NCBI RefSeq assembly: GCF_001043175.1
Contig: NZ_CP011494.1
Location: forward strand, 3,782,001 to 3,846,000
Length of the DNA: 64,000 nucleotides
Source: Marinobacter psychrophilus
Lineage (GTDB): Bacteria > Pseudomonadota > Gammaproteobacteria > Pseudomonadales > Oleiphilaceae
Direction: 5' to 3'
In this document: positions 8,913 to 18,131 of the stretch, piece by piece
Layout of the letters: every line of letters starts with the position of its first letter
Numbering within the stretch: the stretch's first letter is position 1
Made by a program: the position numbers and the translations under genes
Notes under the pieces: generated by a model
The model's database searches: none
Told to the model about the DNA's origin: nothing
Seen by the model: only the letters and a program-made list of their open reading frames with translations

Positions 8913-10445
8913 GTGAGCATATCTTATCAAGATCTAGGAACGGCACAGCTGGTTGAACAAGCACTGGCGCGCAACGAAGGCCAAATGGCTGCAAATGGCT
9001 CACTGGTGGTTAAAACCGGGGTACGCACAGGCCGGTCTCCCATGGACCGCTATATTGTGCAAGAACCCAGTACCGCTGACGATATTCACTGGGGCCCGAT
9101 CAACCGCCCGTTCGACGCCGACAAGTTCGACGCCCTATGGGAAAGAGTCGAAGCTTACGTGGCCGAGCAGGATTCTTTCGTGTCTCTTGTGCATGTAGGC
9201 TCCGATCCAGAGCACTACCTTCCCATCAAGATGACCACCGAGCTGGCCTGGCAGAATCTGTTTGGCCGCAACCTGTTTATTCGTCCGAACACCTACAACC
9301 CGGCTGACAAGCAGGAATGGCAAGTTCTTAACATTGCCAACTTCAAATGCGTGCCCGAGCGTGACGGTACCAACAGCGACGGCGCTGTTATTATCAACTT
9401 TGCCCGCCGCAAGGTCCTGTTGGCTGGCATGCGCTACGCCGGCGAAATGAAAAAAGCCATGTTCTCGGTACAGAACTTCCTGCTACCAGAGAAAGACGTG
9501 CTGCCCATGCACTGCTCTGCCAACGTGGGCGACGACGGCGAAACCTGCCTCTTCTTTGGCCTTTCTGGCACCGGCAAAACAACCCTGTCTGCAGACCCGG
9601 AGCGCTACCTGATTGGCGACGACGAGCACGGCTGGGGCCCCGGCACTGTCTTCAACATCGAAGGCGGTTGCTACGCCAAGTGTATTGATCTGAGCAAAAA
9701 GAACGAACCAATTATCTGGGACGCGATCCGTTTCGGCGCCATCGTCGAGAACGTCATGATTGACGAAGAAACTCGCGAGCCAGATTACGCCGACGTATCG
9801 CTGACCGAAAACTCTCGCTGTGCCTACCCACTCGAGCACATCGAAAAGCGCGTAGCAGAAAACCTGGCCGGCGAGCCGTCGCACATTGTCTTTCTGACCT
9901 GCGACATGACCGGCGTTCTGCCCCCGGTATCAATCCTCAGCAAAGAAGCGGCGGCCTATCACTTTCTCAGCGGCTATACCGCTCTGGTGGGCTCAACCGA
10001 GATGGGCTCTTCATCAAAACTGGAGTCCACTTTCTCTACCTGTTTTGGTGCACCCTTCTTCCCGCGTCCGGCCGGTGTTTATGCCGAGTTGCTGATGAAG
10101 CGGATGGACGAATTCGGCAGCAAGGTGTTCCTGGTGAATACCGGCTGGACCGGCGGTTCCTTCGGCGAAGGCAAACGCTTCAGTATTCCCACCACTCGCG
10201 CCCTGATCAGCGCCATTCAAAACGGCGAGCTGGACGATGTGGAAATCGAGCATTTGCCCACGTTGAACCTGAGCGTGCCAACCCGCGTGTCAGGCGTTGA
10301 CAGCAAATTGCTGAACCCACGCAACACCTGGGCCAGCACCGAAACCTACGACGAAAAAGCAGCCGAGCTGATCGGCCAATTTGTGGAAAACTTCAAAAAG
10401 TTCGACGTGTCGGACGCAATCGTTGCAGCCGGTCCCAAGCAGTAA
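8913..10445 (+). CDS. pckA: Phosphoenolpyruvate carboxykinase (ATP)
   Basis: This enzyme converts oxaloacetate and ATP to phosphoenolpyruvate, CO2 and ADP, the first committed step of gluconeogenesis. The 510-residue product has the kinase P-loop GLSGTGKTT, the metal-binding IGDDEHGW motif and the FSACFG-type region FSTCFGAPF. The start is GTG 8913. About 180 bases separate it from hslO, so it likely has its own promoter; a CATAAT -10-like element lies at 8818-8823. A strong terminator follows. Confidence 0.97.
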   Translation: MSISYQDLGTAQLVEQALARNEGQMAANGSLVVKTGVRTGRSPMDRYIVQEPSTADDIHWGPINRPFDADKFDALWERVEAYVAEQDSFVSLVHVGSDPEHYLPIKMTTELAWQNLFGRNLFIRPNTYNPADKQEWQVLNIANFKCVPERDGTNSDGAVIINFARRKVLLAGMRYAGEMKKAMFSVQNFLLPEKDVLPMHCSANVGDDGETCLFFGLSGTGKTTLSADPERYLIGDDEHGWGPGTVFNIEGGCYAKCIDLSKKNEPIIWDAIRFGAIVENVMIDEETREPDYADVSLTENSRCAYPLEHIEKRVAENLAGEPSHIVFLTCDMTGVLPPVSILSKEAAAYHFLSGYTALVGSTEMGSSSKLESTFSTCFGAPFFPRPAGVYAELLMKRMDEFGSKVFLVNTGWTGGSFGEGKRFSIPTTRALISAIQNGELDDVEIEHLPTLNLSVPTRVSGVDSKLLNPRNTWASTETYDEKAAELIGQFVENFKKFDVSDAIVAAGPKQ

Positions 10446-10456
10446 AGCCAAGCTAA

Positions 10457-10493
10457 AAAAAAGCGCCTTGCGGGTTACGCCAGGCGCTTTTTT
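10457..10493. terminator. Bidirectional terminator between pckA and pyrC'
   Basis: A perfect stem pairs AAAAAAGCGCCT with AGGCGCTTTTTT around a 13-base loop. It lies 12 bases after the pckA stop and has a T run on both strands, so it can also end the minus-strand pyrimidine operon, whose last stop is at 10556. Confidence 0.92.
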
Positions 10494-10555
10494 ATGGCCT
10501 TCCAAACGCCGGCATTCGCTGCTGGCCCTCTGAAACACAGGCGTTCACCAGCTTG

Positions 10556-11890
10556 TTAAGGCAACAGTGACGGCCAAGCCTTATGGCCGGCAACCAGGGT
10601 GTAACACACCACACCCGGCATTGAGCGTTCCAGTACCGGCCCATTGCCACCGGCAGACACCAGAGTGCCGGGGCCAGGGGACCAAGACTGGTCGGGATTG
10701 AAAATACACAGATCTGCCACTGCACCGGCACTCAGACCTGCGTTGCTTGCCGCGCTCTGACCCAGCACGGCGGCAGGGCCAGCGGTCAGCGCGCGCAATA
10801 ATTGCGGCAGGCTCAGCTCGTTAGCGGCTACCCGCTCCAAGCCCAGTGACAACACAACTTCAATACTCGATAAACCCGGCTCGCTGGCGGCCAGGGGCGC
10901 CTGTTTGGCCGCGCTTTCATGGGGTTGATGCTGACTCACAATGGCGTCAATAACACCGTCGCGAACTCCTGCCACCAGGGCCTTCCGGTCACTCTCTGAA
11001 CGCAGTGGCGGACGCACGTGAAAACGACTATCAAATCCACTCAGCGCGTCTTCGGTAAAGGCCAGCTGGTGCATGGCCACGTCAGCGGTGACCTGAATTC
11101 CCCGTTGGCGCGCTTCCGCCAGCATATCCACGCTGCGGGCGCACGACAGCTGGCTAAGGTGCAAGCGCACACCGGTTTCCTCTGCCAGCAGGATCATTTC
11201 CATGACCGCGGTAGTCTCCGCCACCTCCGGAATCCCCAGCAGACCAAGACGTGTGGTCACCAGGCCATCGTGGGCGTAACCATCGGCGGCCAGCGCCTGA
11301 TTTTCCGGGCTGAACATCAGCGTTAATCCGAAGGTTTGGGCGTAAGACATGCAACGTCGTAGAACTCGTGCGTTGGACAAGCCCCGTGAGGCGTTGCCGA
11401 GGGCAACACAACCTGCCTTCTGCAAACCGGCCATGTCACTGAGCAGCTCACCTTTCAGACCACGGGTAACCGCGCCTATGGGCAGCACTCGGACCAACGC
11501 CCGGCTGGCGGCTATGTCACGAATCAGGTTGGTCACAGCGCCAGAATCGTTCACTGGCGAGGTGTCGGGTGCGGCGCACACGCTGGTAAATCCACCGTGT
11601 GCAGCAGCCCGTGTTTCCGAGGACATATTGCCTTTTTGGCTATTGCCCGGTTCGCGAAGATTGCAGCACAAATCCAGAAACCCCGGGCTGACAATACAAT
11701 TTTCCGCCATCAAGGTTTCATCGGCCGCTTGCGTCAGGGCGTCGGGGCCAAGAGCGGCAATACGGCCATTTTTTATCAGCAAGCCAGGGTTGGCTTCCAG
11801 CGCTCCAGCGCTGGTCGCCGTGGCTCCACGGTACAACTGGCCACCCATGATTTTCACGCTGCCAGCAGGGGGGCGGGAAGACAGTTTCAT
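10556..11890 (-). CDS. Dihydroorotase-like protein, probably non-catalytic (PyrC'/PyrX)
   Basis: This 444-residue amidohydrolase homologue overlaps pyrB by ATGA. In active dihydroorotases the first metal-binding motif reads DxHxHLREPG. Here it reads [10 protein letters not shown], so both His ligands are gone. The usual later Lys and His metal ligands are also hard to find. In Pseudomonas, an inactive dihydroorotase of this kind (PyrC' or PyrX) is a structural partner needed to assemble active aspartate transcarbamoylase. The same role is inferred here from the sequence and the coupled gene position. A true dihydroorotase should be encoded elsewhere in the genome. Confidence 0.88.
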   Translation of the reverse strand: MKLSSRPPAGSVKIMGGQLYRGATATSAGALEANPGLLIKNGRIAALGPDALTQAADETLMAENCIVSPGFLDLCCNLREPGNSQKGNMSSETRAAAHGGFTSVCAAPDTSPVNDSGAVTNLIRDIAASRALVRVLPIGAVTRGLKGELLSDMAGLQKAGCVALGNASRGLSNARVLRRCMSYAQTFGLTLMFSPENQALAADGYAHDGLVTTRLGLLGIPEVAETTAVMEMILLAEETGVRLHLSQLSCARSVDMLAEARQRGIQVTADVAMHQLAFTEDALSGFDSRFHVRPPLRSESDRKALVAGVRDGVIDAIVSQHQPHESAAKQAPLAASEPGLSSIEVVLSLGLERVAANELSLPQLLRALTAGPAAVLGQSAASNAGLSAGAVADLCIFNPDQSWSPGPGTLVSAGGNGPVLERSMPGVVCYTLVAGHKAWPSLLP

Positions 11891-12912
11891 GAGCGCACCT
11901 CTTGCTTTGCCATGTCGTTCAACGCTTGCTGACGCTCAGCCAGTTGGCCACCCATGGCCATGGACATCACCGCCATACGAATGGCGATGCCGTTGGTTAC
12001 CTGATTCAAAATAACCGACTGCGGCCCGTCGGCCACCGCTGATTCGATTTCTACGCCGCGGTTAATTGGCCCTGGATGCATAACAATGCAATCCGGTTTC
12101 GCCAGCGCCAGTTTGACCCGATCAAGACCGTAAAGGCGGTAGAACTCGCCTTCACTGGGCAGAAGCGCGCCTTCCATTCTTTCTTTTTGCAGGCGCAGCA
12201 TAATAATCACGTCGAGATCTTTCATGCCGCGCAGCATGTCGTACTCTACGGTGCAACCTAGCGCTTCTACATCCCGGGGCAACAGCGTGCCAGGTGCGAT
12301 CACCCGCACCTCGGCCACACCCAGCTCGTTAAGAGCACGAATCTGCGAGCGCGCCACGCGTGAATGCAACACATCGCCTACAATGGCCACTTTTAGACCG
12401 GCGAAGGTTTTTTTATGCTGCCGAATTGTAAGCATGTCCAGCATGGCCTGGGTGGGGTGGGCATGGCGCCCGTCGCCGGCATTAATGATGGCCACTTTGG
12501 GCGTCACGCTTTCGGCAATAAAGTGCGGTGCACCACTTTGGGCGTGACGCACCACAAACATGTCGCTGGCCATGGCCTCCAGGTTGTACAAGGTATCCGC
12601 CAGGGATTCGCCTTTGGAGGTCGCCGAGGTGCTGATATCAAGATTCAGTACGTCTGCAGACAGGCGTTTGGCCGCCAGCTCGAAGGTACTGCGGGTGCGG
12701 GTACTGGATTCGAAAAAAAGATTCACCACAGTACGCCCGCGCAGCAACGGAACCTTTTTAATAGTGCGCTCGCCCACCTCTATAAAGGAGTCAGCCGTGT
12801 CGAGGATGTCGGTCAGCAACTCGCGGCCAAGACCGTCCAGAGTCAGAAAATGCCGCAACTGACCTTCCCGGGTCAGCTGCAAATGATGAGGGCCGGTAGC
12901 GGTTGCAGTCAT
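11887..12912 (-). CDS. pyrB: Aspartate carbamoyltransferase catalytic chain
   Basis: PyrB joins carbamoyl phosphate and aspartate to N-carbamoyl-aspartate. The 341-residue product has the carbamoyl-phosphate loop FFESSTRTR near residues 69-77, the SxxKGES loop (TSATSKGES), the HxxQ motif HPTQAMLD and the C-terminal HPGPINRG. The N-terminal extension of about 20 residues is like that of Pseudomonas-type class A enzymes that pair with PyrC'. The gene overlaps its partner by four bases and follows pyrR by about 58 bases. Confidence 0.97.
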   Translation of the reverse strand: MTATATGPHHLQLTREGQLRHFLTLDGLGRELLTDILDTADSFIEVGERTIKKVPLLRGRTVVNLFFESSTRTRSTFELAAKRLSADVLNLDISTSATSKGESLADTLYNLEAMASDMFVVRHAQSGAPHFIAESVTPKVAIINAGDGRHAHPTQAMLDMLTIRQHKKTFAGLKVAIVGDVLHSRVARSQIRALNELGVAEVRVIAPGTLLPRDVEALGCTVEYDMLRGMKDLDVIIMLRLQKERMEGALLPSEGEFYRLYGLDRVKLALAKPDCIVMHPGPINRGVEIESAVADGPQSVILNQVTNGIAIRMAVMSMAMGGQLAERQQALNDMAKQEVRS

Positions 12913-12970
12913 GGTTTGCCTGTATGAACAAAGGTGGCTGGGGCGTGGCTAGAATGTGGCTTAGTTGAGG

Positions 12971-13474
12971 CTAGGCCTGTTCCAGTTCAATACGCAGCGG
13001 ATCAGGCCCGCGTAACTTTATGCGCTGGCTGGTCTCCAGCGTCAGCGCAAGGCCACGCACATCGGGCTGCACCGGCAGTTCACGGGCGCCCAAATCAATC
13101 AGCGTAGCCAATATAATACTGGCCGGGCGGCCATAATCGAAGATTTCATTCATCGCGGCACGAATAGTACGGCCGCTCATGATCACGTCGTCTATCAGCA
13201 CGACGTCTCGATCGGCGGTATCAAACGGCAAGCTCGACGGCTTTACCTTAGGGTTCAGACCAATACGACTGAAATCGTCGCGATAAAATGAAATATCCAG
13301 CTCACCGAACGGTTCCTGCAATTGCAGGCGCCGGGCCAGCTCAGCGGCCAGCCACACACCACCGGTTCGAATCCCGATAAGCGCCGGTGAACTTACGCCA
13401 CGTTCCTGCAGCAACTGGCGCAGACCGGCTTCCATTTTGTCCAGCAGTGGCTCTATATCAAGTTGTCCGTTCAT
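12971..13474 (-). CDS. pyrR: PyrR: pyrimidine regulator and uracil phosphoribosyltransferase
   Basis: The 167-residue phosphoribosyltransferase has the PRPP-binding loop VVLIDDVIMSGRTIRAAM and the IGIRTGG loop. In Bacillus PyrR is an RNA-binding attenuator; in Pseudomonas it acts on pyr gene expression by a different route. It heads pyrR-pyrB-pyrC', the order expected for pseudomonads and relatives. No attenuator stem with a T run is obvious in the 58-base pyrR-pyrB gap. Confidence 0.93.
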   Translation of the reverse strand: MNGQLDIEPLLDKMEAGLRQLLQERGVSSPALIGIRTGGVWLAAELARRLQLQEPFGELDISFYRDDFSRIGLNPKVKPSSLPFDTADRDVVLIDDVIMSGRTIRAAMNEIFDYGRPASIILATLIDLGARELPVQPDVRGLALTLETSQRIKLRGPDPLRIELEQA

Positions 13475-13546
13475 AGATCCTCGTCGCAGCGCCTGGCAGG
13501 CACTGTGGTTAGCATTGGTTAGTTCAACATGGGTTGTTAAACAGGG

Positions 13547-13969
13547 CTATTGATTAAACCAGGTTTCCAGAATTAGTACCGCGGCGCGATCATCTATACC
13601 ATCGCGCCCATAGTTGCGGCTTCCGCCGGCGGCCATCACTTCACCTTTGGCCTGATAGCTGGTCAGGCGCTCGTCCACCATTTCCACGGTTACGTGAAAG
13701 CGTCCGTGCAGTCGCTTGCCAAATTTGCGAGCGCGGAGGCACATCTCGTTTTCGCTGTCGTCCATATTCAGCGGCAGGCCTACCACCACCAAGTCAGGGC
13801 GCCATTCGCGCAGCAGTTTTTCCAGCTGGGCCCAGTCTGGCGTGCCATCACGGGCCGCGATCATGGTCAGTGGCTCGCCGCGGCCAAGCATTTCCTGGCC
13901 CACGGCAATGCCGATGCGGCGGGTGCCAAAATCAAACGCCATAACGCGGCGCTGGCCGGCTTCATGCAT
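13547..13969 (-). CDS. ruvX: Pre-16S rRNA nuclease YqgF (RuvX)
   Basis: YqgF trims the 5' end of pre-16S rRNA and has an RNase H-like fold. The 140-residue product carries the first acidic motif FDFGTRRIGIAVG, the VVGLPLNMDDSE loop and a late acidic residue in GIDDRAAVLIL. It overlaps yqgE by 8 bases, so the two are translated together, as in many gammaproteobacteria. Confidence 0.94.
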   Translation of the reverse strand: MHEAGQRRVMAFDFGTRRIGIAVGQEMLGRGEPLTMIAARDGTPDWAQLEKLLREWRPDLVVVGLPLNMDDSENEMCLRARKFGKRLHGRFHVTVEMVDERLTSYQAKGEVMAAGGSRNYGRDGIDDRAAVLILETWFNQ

Positions 13970-14528
13970 GGCCTGTGGTCTCGCTAAGCTGGTTAATGTC
14001 GATGCCCATACTGGCCAAAACCGCCTGATAGCGACGATTCCAAGGCGTACGAAACAATAAGTCTGGGCTCGCCGGACACGTCAGCCAAGTATTGCCACCC
14101 AACTCCGCTTCCAACTGACCATCACCCCAACCGGCGTAACCCAAGGCCACCAGAAATTCATCCGGCCCCTTGGCAGCGCCAATGTCGGCCAATATGTCGC
14201 GCGAGGTAGTCAGCCAGATGTCGGCGGTCACTTCCGCGGTATGCTGCCAGCGCTGCCCAGGGTTATGCAGCACAAAGCCACGCTCCGTCTGCACCGGGCC
14301 GCCGGCAAACACTGGCAAATCCAGTTCACCGCCGTGCATGTCGAGCTGTTCCAGGATTTCTCCCAAGTGTATATCCAGCGGCTGGTTCACGGTCAAACCC
14401 AGCGTCCCCTCGGCGGAATGTTCACACACATAGATGACCGCCCCATGAAAACGCGGGTCGCTCATCCACGGTGACGCCACCAGAAAATGATTGCGGAAAT
14501 TGTCCGTTGTCTTGGCAGTATCGCTCAT
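13962..14528 (-). CDS. yqgE: YqgE/AlgH family protein (DUF179)
   Basis: The 188-residue product has the family marks: FLVASPWMSDPRFHGAVIYVCEH at the N terminus, GLTVNQPLDI, FAGGPVQTERGFVLH and ALGYAGWGDGQLEAEL. The biochemical role is not established; the P. aeruginosa homologue AlgH affects alginate and other regulation. It overlaps tonB by ATGA and ruvX by 8 bases. The order gshB-tonB-yqgE-ruvX-pyrR is shared with Pseudomonas. Confidence 0.93.
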   Translation of the reverse strand: MSDTAKTTDNFRNHFLVASPWMSDPRFHGAVIYVCEHSAEGTLGLTVNQPLDIHLGEILEQLDMHGGELDLPVFAGGPVQTERGFVLHNPGQRWQHTAEVTADIWLTTSRDILADIGAAKGPDEFLVALGYAGWGDGQLEAELGGNTWLTCPASPDLLFRTPWNRRYQAVLASMGIDINQLSETTGHA

Positions 14529-15388
14529 CTGGATGTCAGCCCCCGCTGCTGGAATGACCAGGTACGTATGATTTCCAGTTCATCAACATTGCGGCTCATT
14601 TCCTCGGGGAATGGCGGATAGGGCGCCGCAAGCCTCACAATGCGAATGGCTGCATCGTCCAGTAAAGTGCTCCCGGACGACTGCATCACCAGAACTTCCT
14701 TAAGACTTCCATCTTTGCGCAGTGTGACCAGCAAACGCAAGTCACCATAAAGACCGCTGTTCCGGGCTTCGGCGGGGTAATTCATGTTACCCACTCTGGT
14801 AACCTTGCTGACCCAGTTCTGGACATACCAGGCGTTGCTGGACTGAAGCGTTGAAGACGCGGTTACCCGCAGCACACGGGGCCTGCGTGAATAGGCTTGT
14901 TGCTGGGCGTCTAGCCGGGCTTCCAGACTGGCAATTTCCAGGCTGCGCTGCAGCAGATTTGGCGTTGGCTTTGTGGGCAGTTCTTTCACTGCTTCAGCGC
15001 GAATCTCTGGCTTGGCAACTTGCCTTGTACTGGACGCCTGGGTACTCACCACCGCTTGCTGTTGCACCGACTGTGGTTCGGGCTGCGCCTGAGGCTCGGG
15101 TTGAACCTGCGCCACTTCGGTTTGGTTCAACTCCACCGACTGCGGGCTGGTCAGTTCTTTCGCCTGTTCTTCGCTGCCGCTGCCCTGCTGGTTGGTGGGT
15201 GCCAGAAAATCCGCTTTTTCCGGCGCTTTTTCATCGGCGAAACGCGACAGGGTAATTTCCATGGTTTGCGCTGATGGCGGCGGTGTTTCGGGCGCGAAAG
15301 TAATGCCCAACACAATCACCCCGTGAATCGCCAAAGCCATAAACAGGGTGAACGAAAACCGATCAACATCGCTTACCTGAACTGCCAT
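14525..15388 (-). CDS. Energy transducer TonB-family protein
   Basis: TonB proteins carry proton-motive energy from ExbBD to outer-membrane receptors. The 287-residue product has one N-terminal membrane segment (LFMALAIHGVIVLGITFA), a long Pro/Gln/Glu-rich periplasmic linker (about residues 60-160) and a C-terminal TonB fold (NYPAEARNSGLYGDLRLLVTLRKDG to the end). No exbB or exbD lies nearby. In Pseudomonas the homologue at this locus is a TonB paralogue linked to pili and motility. That role here is only inferred from position. Confidence 0.9.
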   Translation of the reverse strand: MAVQVSDVDRFSFTLFMALAIHGVIVLGITFAPETPPPSAQTMEITLSRFADEKAPEKADFLAPTNQQGSGSEEQAKELTSPQSVELNQTEVAQVQPEPQAQPEPQSVQQQAVVSTQASSTRQVAKPEIRAEAVKELPTKPTPNLLQRSLEIASLEARLDAQQQAYSRRPRVLRVTASSTLQSSNAWYVQNWVSKVTRVGNMNYPAEARNSGLYGDLRLLVTLRKDGSLKEVLVMQSSGSTLLDDAAIRIVRLAAPYPPFPEEMSRNVDELEIIRTWSFQQRGLTSR

Positions 15389-15431
15389 TCCCGTTGCTCT
15401 TGAACCATCAGATTAATGCCGTTTTAAACAA

Positions 15432-16385
15432 TCAGCGCTGCTGCAGTCGTTTGGCAATGGCGTCCATCAACATCGCGCTGATATCAATGCCAAAGGCGGC
15501 GTCCAGTTCGCGGATACAAGTGGGGCTGGTTACGTTGATTTCGGTCAGGTAATCACCAATCACGTCCAGACCCACAAACATCAGGCCCTTGGCTTTTATC
15601 ACCGGAGCCACCCGGGCACATATCTCGCGATCGCGGTCGGTCAGTTCGCGGCCTTCACCGCGGCCACCGGCAGCCAGATTACCGCGATTCTCACCGGCGG
15701 AGGGTATGCGCGCCAACGCGTAGGGTACGGGCTCACCTTCAATCATCAGAATGCGTTTGTCGCCCTGTGTGATTGCGGGCACAAACTTCTGCGCCATAGC
15801 CTGCCGGGTGCCGTGTTCAGTGAGGGTTTCAATGATCACGCCCAGGTTGCCGTCGTTTTCTTTAATACGAAATATAGAACTGCCGCCCATGCCATCGATT
15901 GGCTTCATGATGATGTCTTTATGCTCGGCGTAAAACGCGCGTAAGCGCGCTGAAGAGCAAGTGACAATCAGCGGCGGCGTCAGATCTTCAAACTGGGTGG
16001 CAAACAGCTTTTCGTTGCAGTCACGCAGAGTAGCCGGCGGGTTCACCACCAGCGCGCCCTGCACTTCAGCAGCGCTCAAGATATAGGTGGCCATCAGAAA
16101 TTCACGATCGACCGGGGGATCTTGGCGCATCAGAATAACGTCCAGATCGCCCAGGGCAATATCGTCCTCCGATTCAAAGCTATACCAGTCGTTTGGGTCC
16201 ATCCGCACAGTCAGGTTGCGGCTGCGGGCCCGAGCCTGGCCGCCCTTCAGGTACATGTCCTCGGGTTCCATATAAACCAACTGCCAGCCCCGTTGTTGAG
16301 CGGCCCAAAGCATGGCCAGCGAGCTGTCTTTTTTGAACTGGATCCTGTTAATGGGATCCATCACGATACCGAGTCGGACTGTCAT
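15432..16385 (-). CDS. gshB: Glutathione synthetase
   Basis: GshB adds glycine to gamma-glutamylcysteine using ATP. The product has the N-terminal MTVRLGIVMDPINRIQFKKDSS of the family, the ATP-grasp residues in IMKPIDGMGGSSIFR and the C-terminal INVTSPTCIRELD. Homologues begin LGIVMDP, so I place the start at ATG 16385 (317 residues). An ATG at 16448 would add 21 residues that do not look conserved. It is divergent from pilG across a gap of about 300 bases. Confidence 0.95.
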   Translation of the reverse strand: MTVRLGIVMDPINRIQFKKDSSLAMLWAAQQRGWQLVYMEPEDMYLKGGQARARSRNLTVRMDPNDWYSFESEDDIALGDLDVILMRQDPPVDREFLMATYILSAAEVQGALVVNPPATLRDCNEKLFATQFEDLTPPLIVTCSSARLRAFYAEHKDIIMKPIDGMGGSSIFRIKENDGNLGVIIETLTEHGTRQAMAQKFVPAITQGDKRILMIEGEPVPYALARIPSAGENRGNLAAGGRGEGRELTDRDREICARVAPVIKAKGLMFVGLDVIGDYLTEINVTSPTCIRELDAAFGIDISAMLMDAIAKRLQQR

Positions 16386-16683
16386 AACGTCTCTTTCTAT
16401 TGCCGGGGATTTAAAAATACGAACCGGTCTGCAAAGCAGGCATTTCACATAGTGCTATGCTGACAGTTCAGATGGTATTGTACCCGAGCCGTGAATGCAT
16501 CTGCAGAAATCCTCAGCTCATAACGTGATGGGGCAGACAAAAGTACGCTTATTGACGAACAAGTACTGTCTATTCGGGCACCTATACTTTATAAAGGAGC
16601 GGAGTTCATAGGACAATATTGGTGTTTGTGCTAGAACCCCGGTTTGCTAACAATACAGTCGCTGAGCGCAAGGTAGTTGGACA
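16386..16683. promoter_or_regulatory. Divergent gshB/pilG promoter region
   Basis: This gap of 298 bases must hold promoters for gshB (minus) and the pilG operon (plus). A TATACT -10-like element is at 16583-16588 and a TTGACG at 16552-16557, but their spacing is too long for one sigma-70 promoter. I could not assign a start site, and I see no gene here. Confidence 0.4.
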
Positions 16684-17076
16684 ATGGACGACAACTTCGG
16701 GAACTTGAAAGTCATGGTAATCGACGACAGCAAAACTATTCGTCGCACTGCCGAAACCCTTTTAAAGAAAGTTGGCTGTGATGTCATAACCGCGACTGAC
16801 GGTTTCGATGCTCTGGCAAAAATTGCCGATTCCAAACCCGACATTATTTTTGTTGATATCATGATGCCGCGGCTAGACGGTTATCAGACCTGCGCCCTCA
16901 TCAAGAACAATTCTACCTTTAAGAAAACGCCGGTCATCATGCTATCCAGTAAAGATGGTCTGTTTGACAAGGCAAAAGGCCGTATTGTGGGTTCCGATCA
17001 GTATCTGACCAAGCCATTCAGCAAAGACGAACTGCTTAATACAATTCGTCATTTCGTGCCTCAGGCGCAGCACTAA
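16684..17076 (+). CDS. pilG: Twitching motility response regulator PilG
   Basis: PilG is a single-domain CheY-like output regulator of the Chp system. In P. aeruginosa it promotes pilus extension and cAMP synthesis. The 130-residue product is one receiver: VIDDSKTIRR with the acidic pair, the phospho-site in IIFVDIMMPRLDGYQ and Lys in YLTKPFSKDE. It is the first gene of the pilGHIJK-chpABC cluster. The ribosome site is weak (AAGG about 14 bases upstream). Confidence 0.96.
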   Translation: MDDNFGNLKVMVIDDSKTIRRTAETLLKKVGCDVITATDGFDALAKIADSKPDIIFVDIMMPRLDGYQTCALIKNNSTFKKTPVIMLSSKDGLFDKAKGRIVGSDQYLTKPFSKDELLNTIRHFVPQAQH

Positions 17077-17108
17077 TTTTGACATTTCCGGAACTCATTG
17101 GGGACATC

Positions 17109-17471
17109 ATGGCTCGCATTCTTATTGTTGACGACTCGCCTACCGAGGTGAAAAAAATCACCACCATGCTACAAAAGCACCAGCACGAAGTGCTGACCGC
17201 AGATAACGGCGCCGATGGCGTGGCCAAAGCTCGCTCGGAAACCCCGGACCTGGTGCTGATGGATGTCGTCATGCCGGGCCTAAACGGTTTTCAGGCCACC
17301 CGCCAGCTGACCCGCGCCCCGGAAACGGCATCGATCCCGGTCATCATTGTGACCACCAAAGATCAGGAAACAGACCGAGTTTGGGGTACTCGGCAGGGTG
17401 CAAGAGGTTATTTGGTCAAGCCGGTTAATGAGAACGATCTGATTCAGGTCATCAATAGCCTGATCGGCTGA
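17109..17471 (+). CDS. pilH: Twitching motility response regulator PilH
   Basis: PilH is the second CheY-like regulator of the Chp pathway, thought to counter PilG or drain its phosphate and to favour retraction. The 120-residue product starts at ATG 17109 just after a GGGGAC site and reads MARILIVDDSPTE. An in-frame TTG at 17079 would add ten unconserved residues. The phospho-site lies in LVLMDVVMPGLNGFQ and the conserved Lys in YLVKPVNE. It follows pilG by 32 bases. Confidence 0.96.
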   Translation: MARILIVDDSPTEVKKITTMLQKHQHEVLTADNGADGVAKARSETPDLVLMDVVMPGLNGFQATRQLTRAPETASIPVIIVTTKDQETDRVWGTRQGARGYLVKPVNENDLIQVINSLIG

Positions 17472-17491
17472 TTTTCAAACATGGAGTACAT

Positions 17492-18037
17492 ATGTCTGCC
17501 CAGCCGTCCCCCTTTGCTGTTCTGACGAACATAGCCCTGCGTAGCCGCCAGTTATCAGCAGGCCTTCCAGAGCAGGAAAAAGCGGCCGAACAATGGAATG
17601 GAATCGGTTTTATGCTGGCTGGTGAACACTACGTTGCGCCCATGGGCGAGGTTACCGAAATACTGCATGTCCCCCGTTTTACCCAGATACCAGGCGTTCG
17701 CCCATTTCTGATGGGAGCGGCCAACGTGCGCGGCCGATTGTTGCCGCTGGTCGATCTTGACACTTTGTTTGAGCTGCCCCGCTCCGGCACCGGCCCACGC
17801 CAACGAAGGGTTCTAGTGGTTGAAAAAGACGACTTGTTCAGCGGATTAGTTGTTGACTCCGTTCTGGGTATGCAATATTTCGGCGTAGAAAATTTCAGAT
17901 CAGACACCAGCGGTGTTCCTGATCGTATTCGACCTTTTGTGGCCGGCGGCTACACCCGCAACGGGGAAATCTGGAATGTGTTTTCGGCTACCGAGCTGCT
18001 CGGTGACGAACGCTTTCTTGACGTTGCACAGCGTTGA
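17492..18037 (+). CDS. pilI: Twitching motility adaptor PilI (CheW-like)
   Basis: PilI is the CheW-type scaffold that joins the receptor PilJ to the kinase ChpA. The 181-residue product has the CheW beta-barrel features: FMLAGEHYVAPMGEVTEIL, the MGAANVRGRLLPLVDL core and the late FVAGGYTRNGEIWNVF strand. It sits between pilH and pilJ with short gaps. Confidence 0.94.
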   Translation: MSAQPSPFAVLTNIALRSRQLSAGLPEQEKAAEQWNGIGFMLAGEHYVAPMGEVTEILHVPRFTQIPGVRPFLMGAANVRGRLLPLVDLDTLFELPRSGTGPRQRRVLVVEKDDLFSGLVVDSVLGMQYFGVENFRSDTSGVPDRIRPFVAGGYTRNGEIWNVFSATELLGDERFLDVAQR

Positions 18038-18131
18038 TCGCAACGTCCGTGGCAGGCTTGTCAGCCTGTGACCGCACCCATTCCAATACAACAGACTTGT
18101 CCATTTCAGAACAAAGGCCGGGAGCCAGAAG

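Noticed and set aside
16552..16588. A sigma-70 promoter for pilG from TTGACG and TATACT
   Set aside because: The two hexamers are about 25 bases apart, far beyond the usual 16-18.
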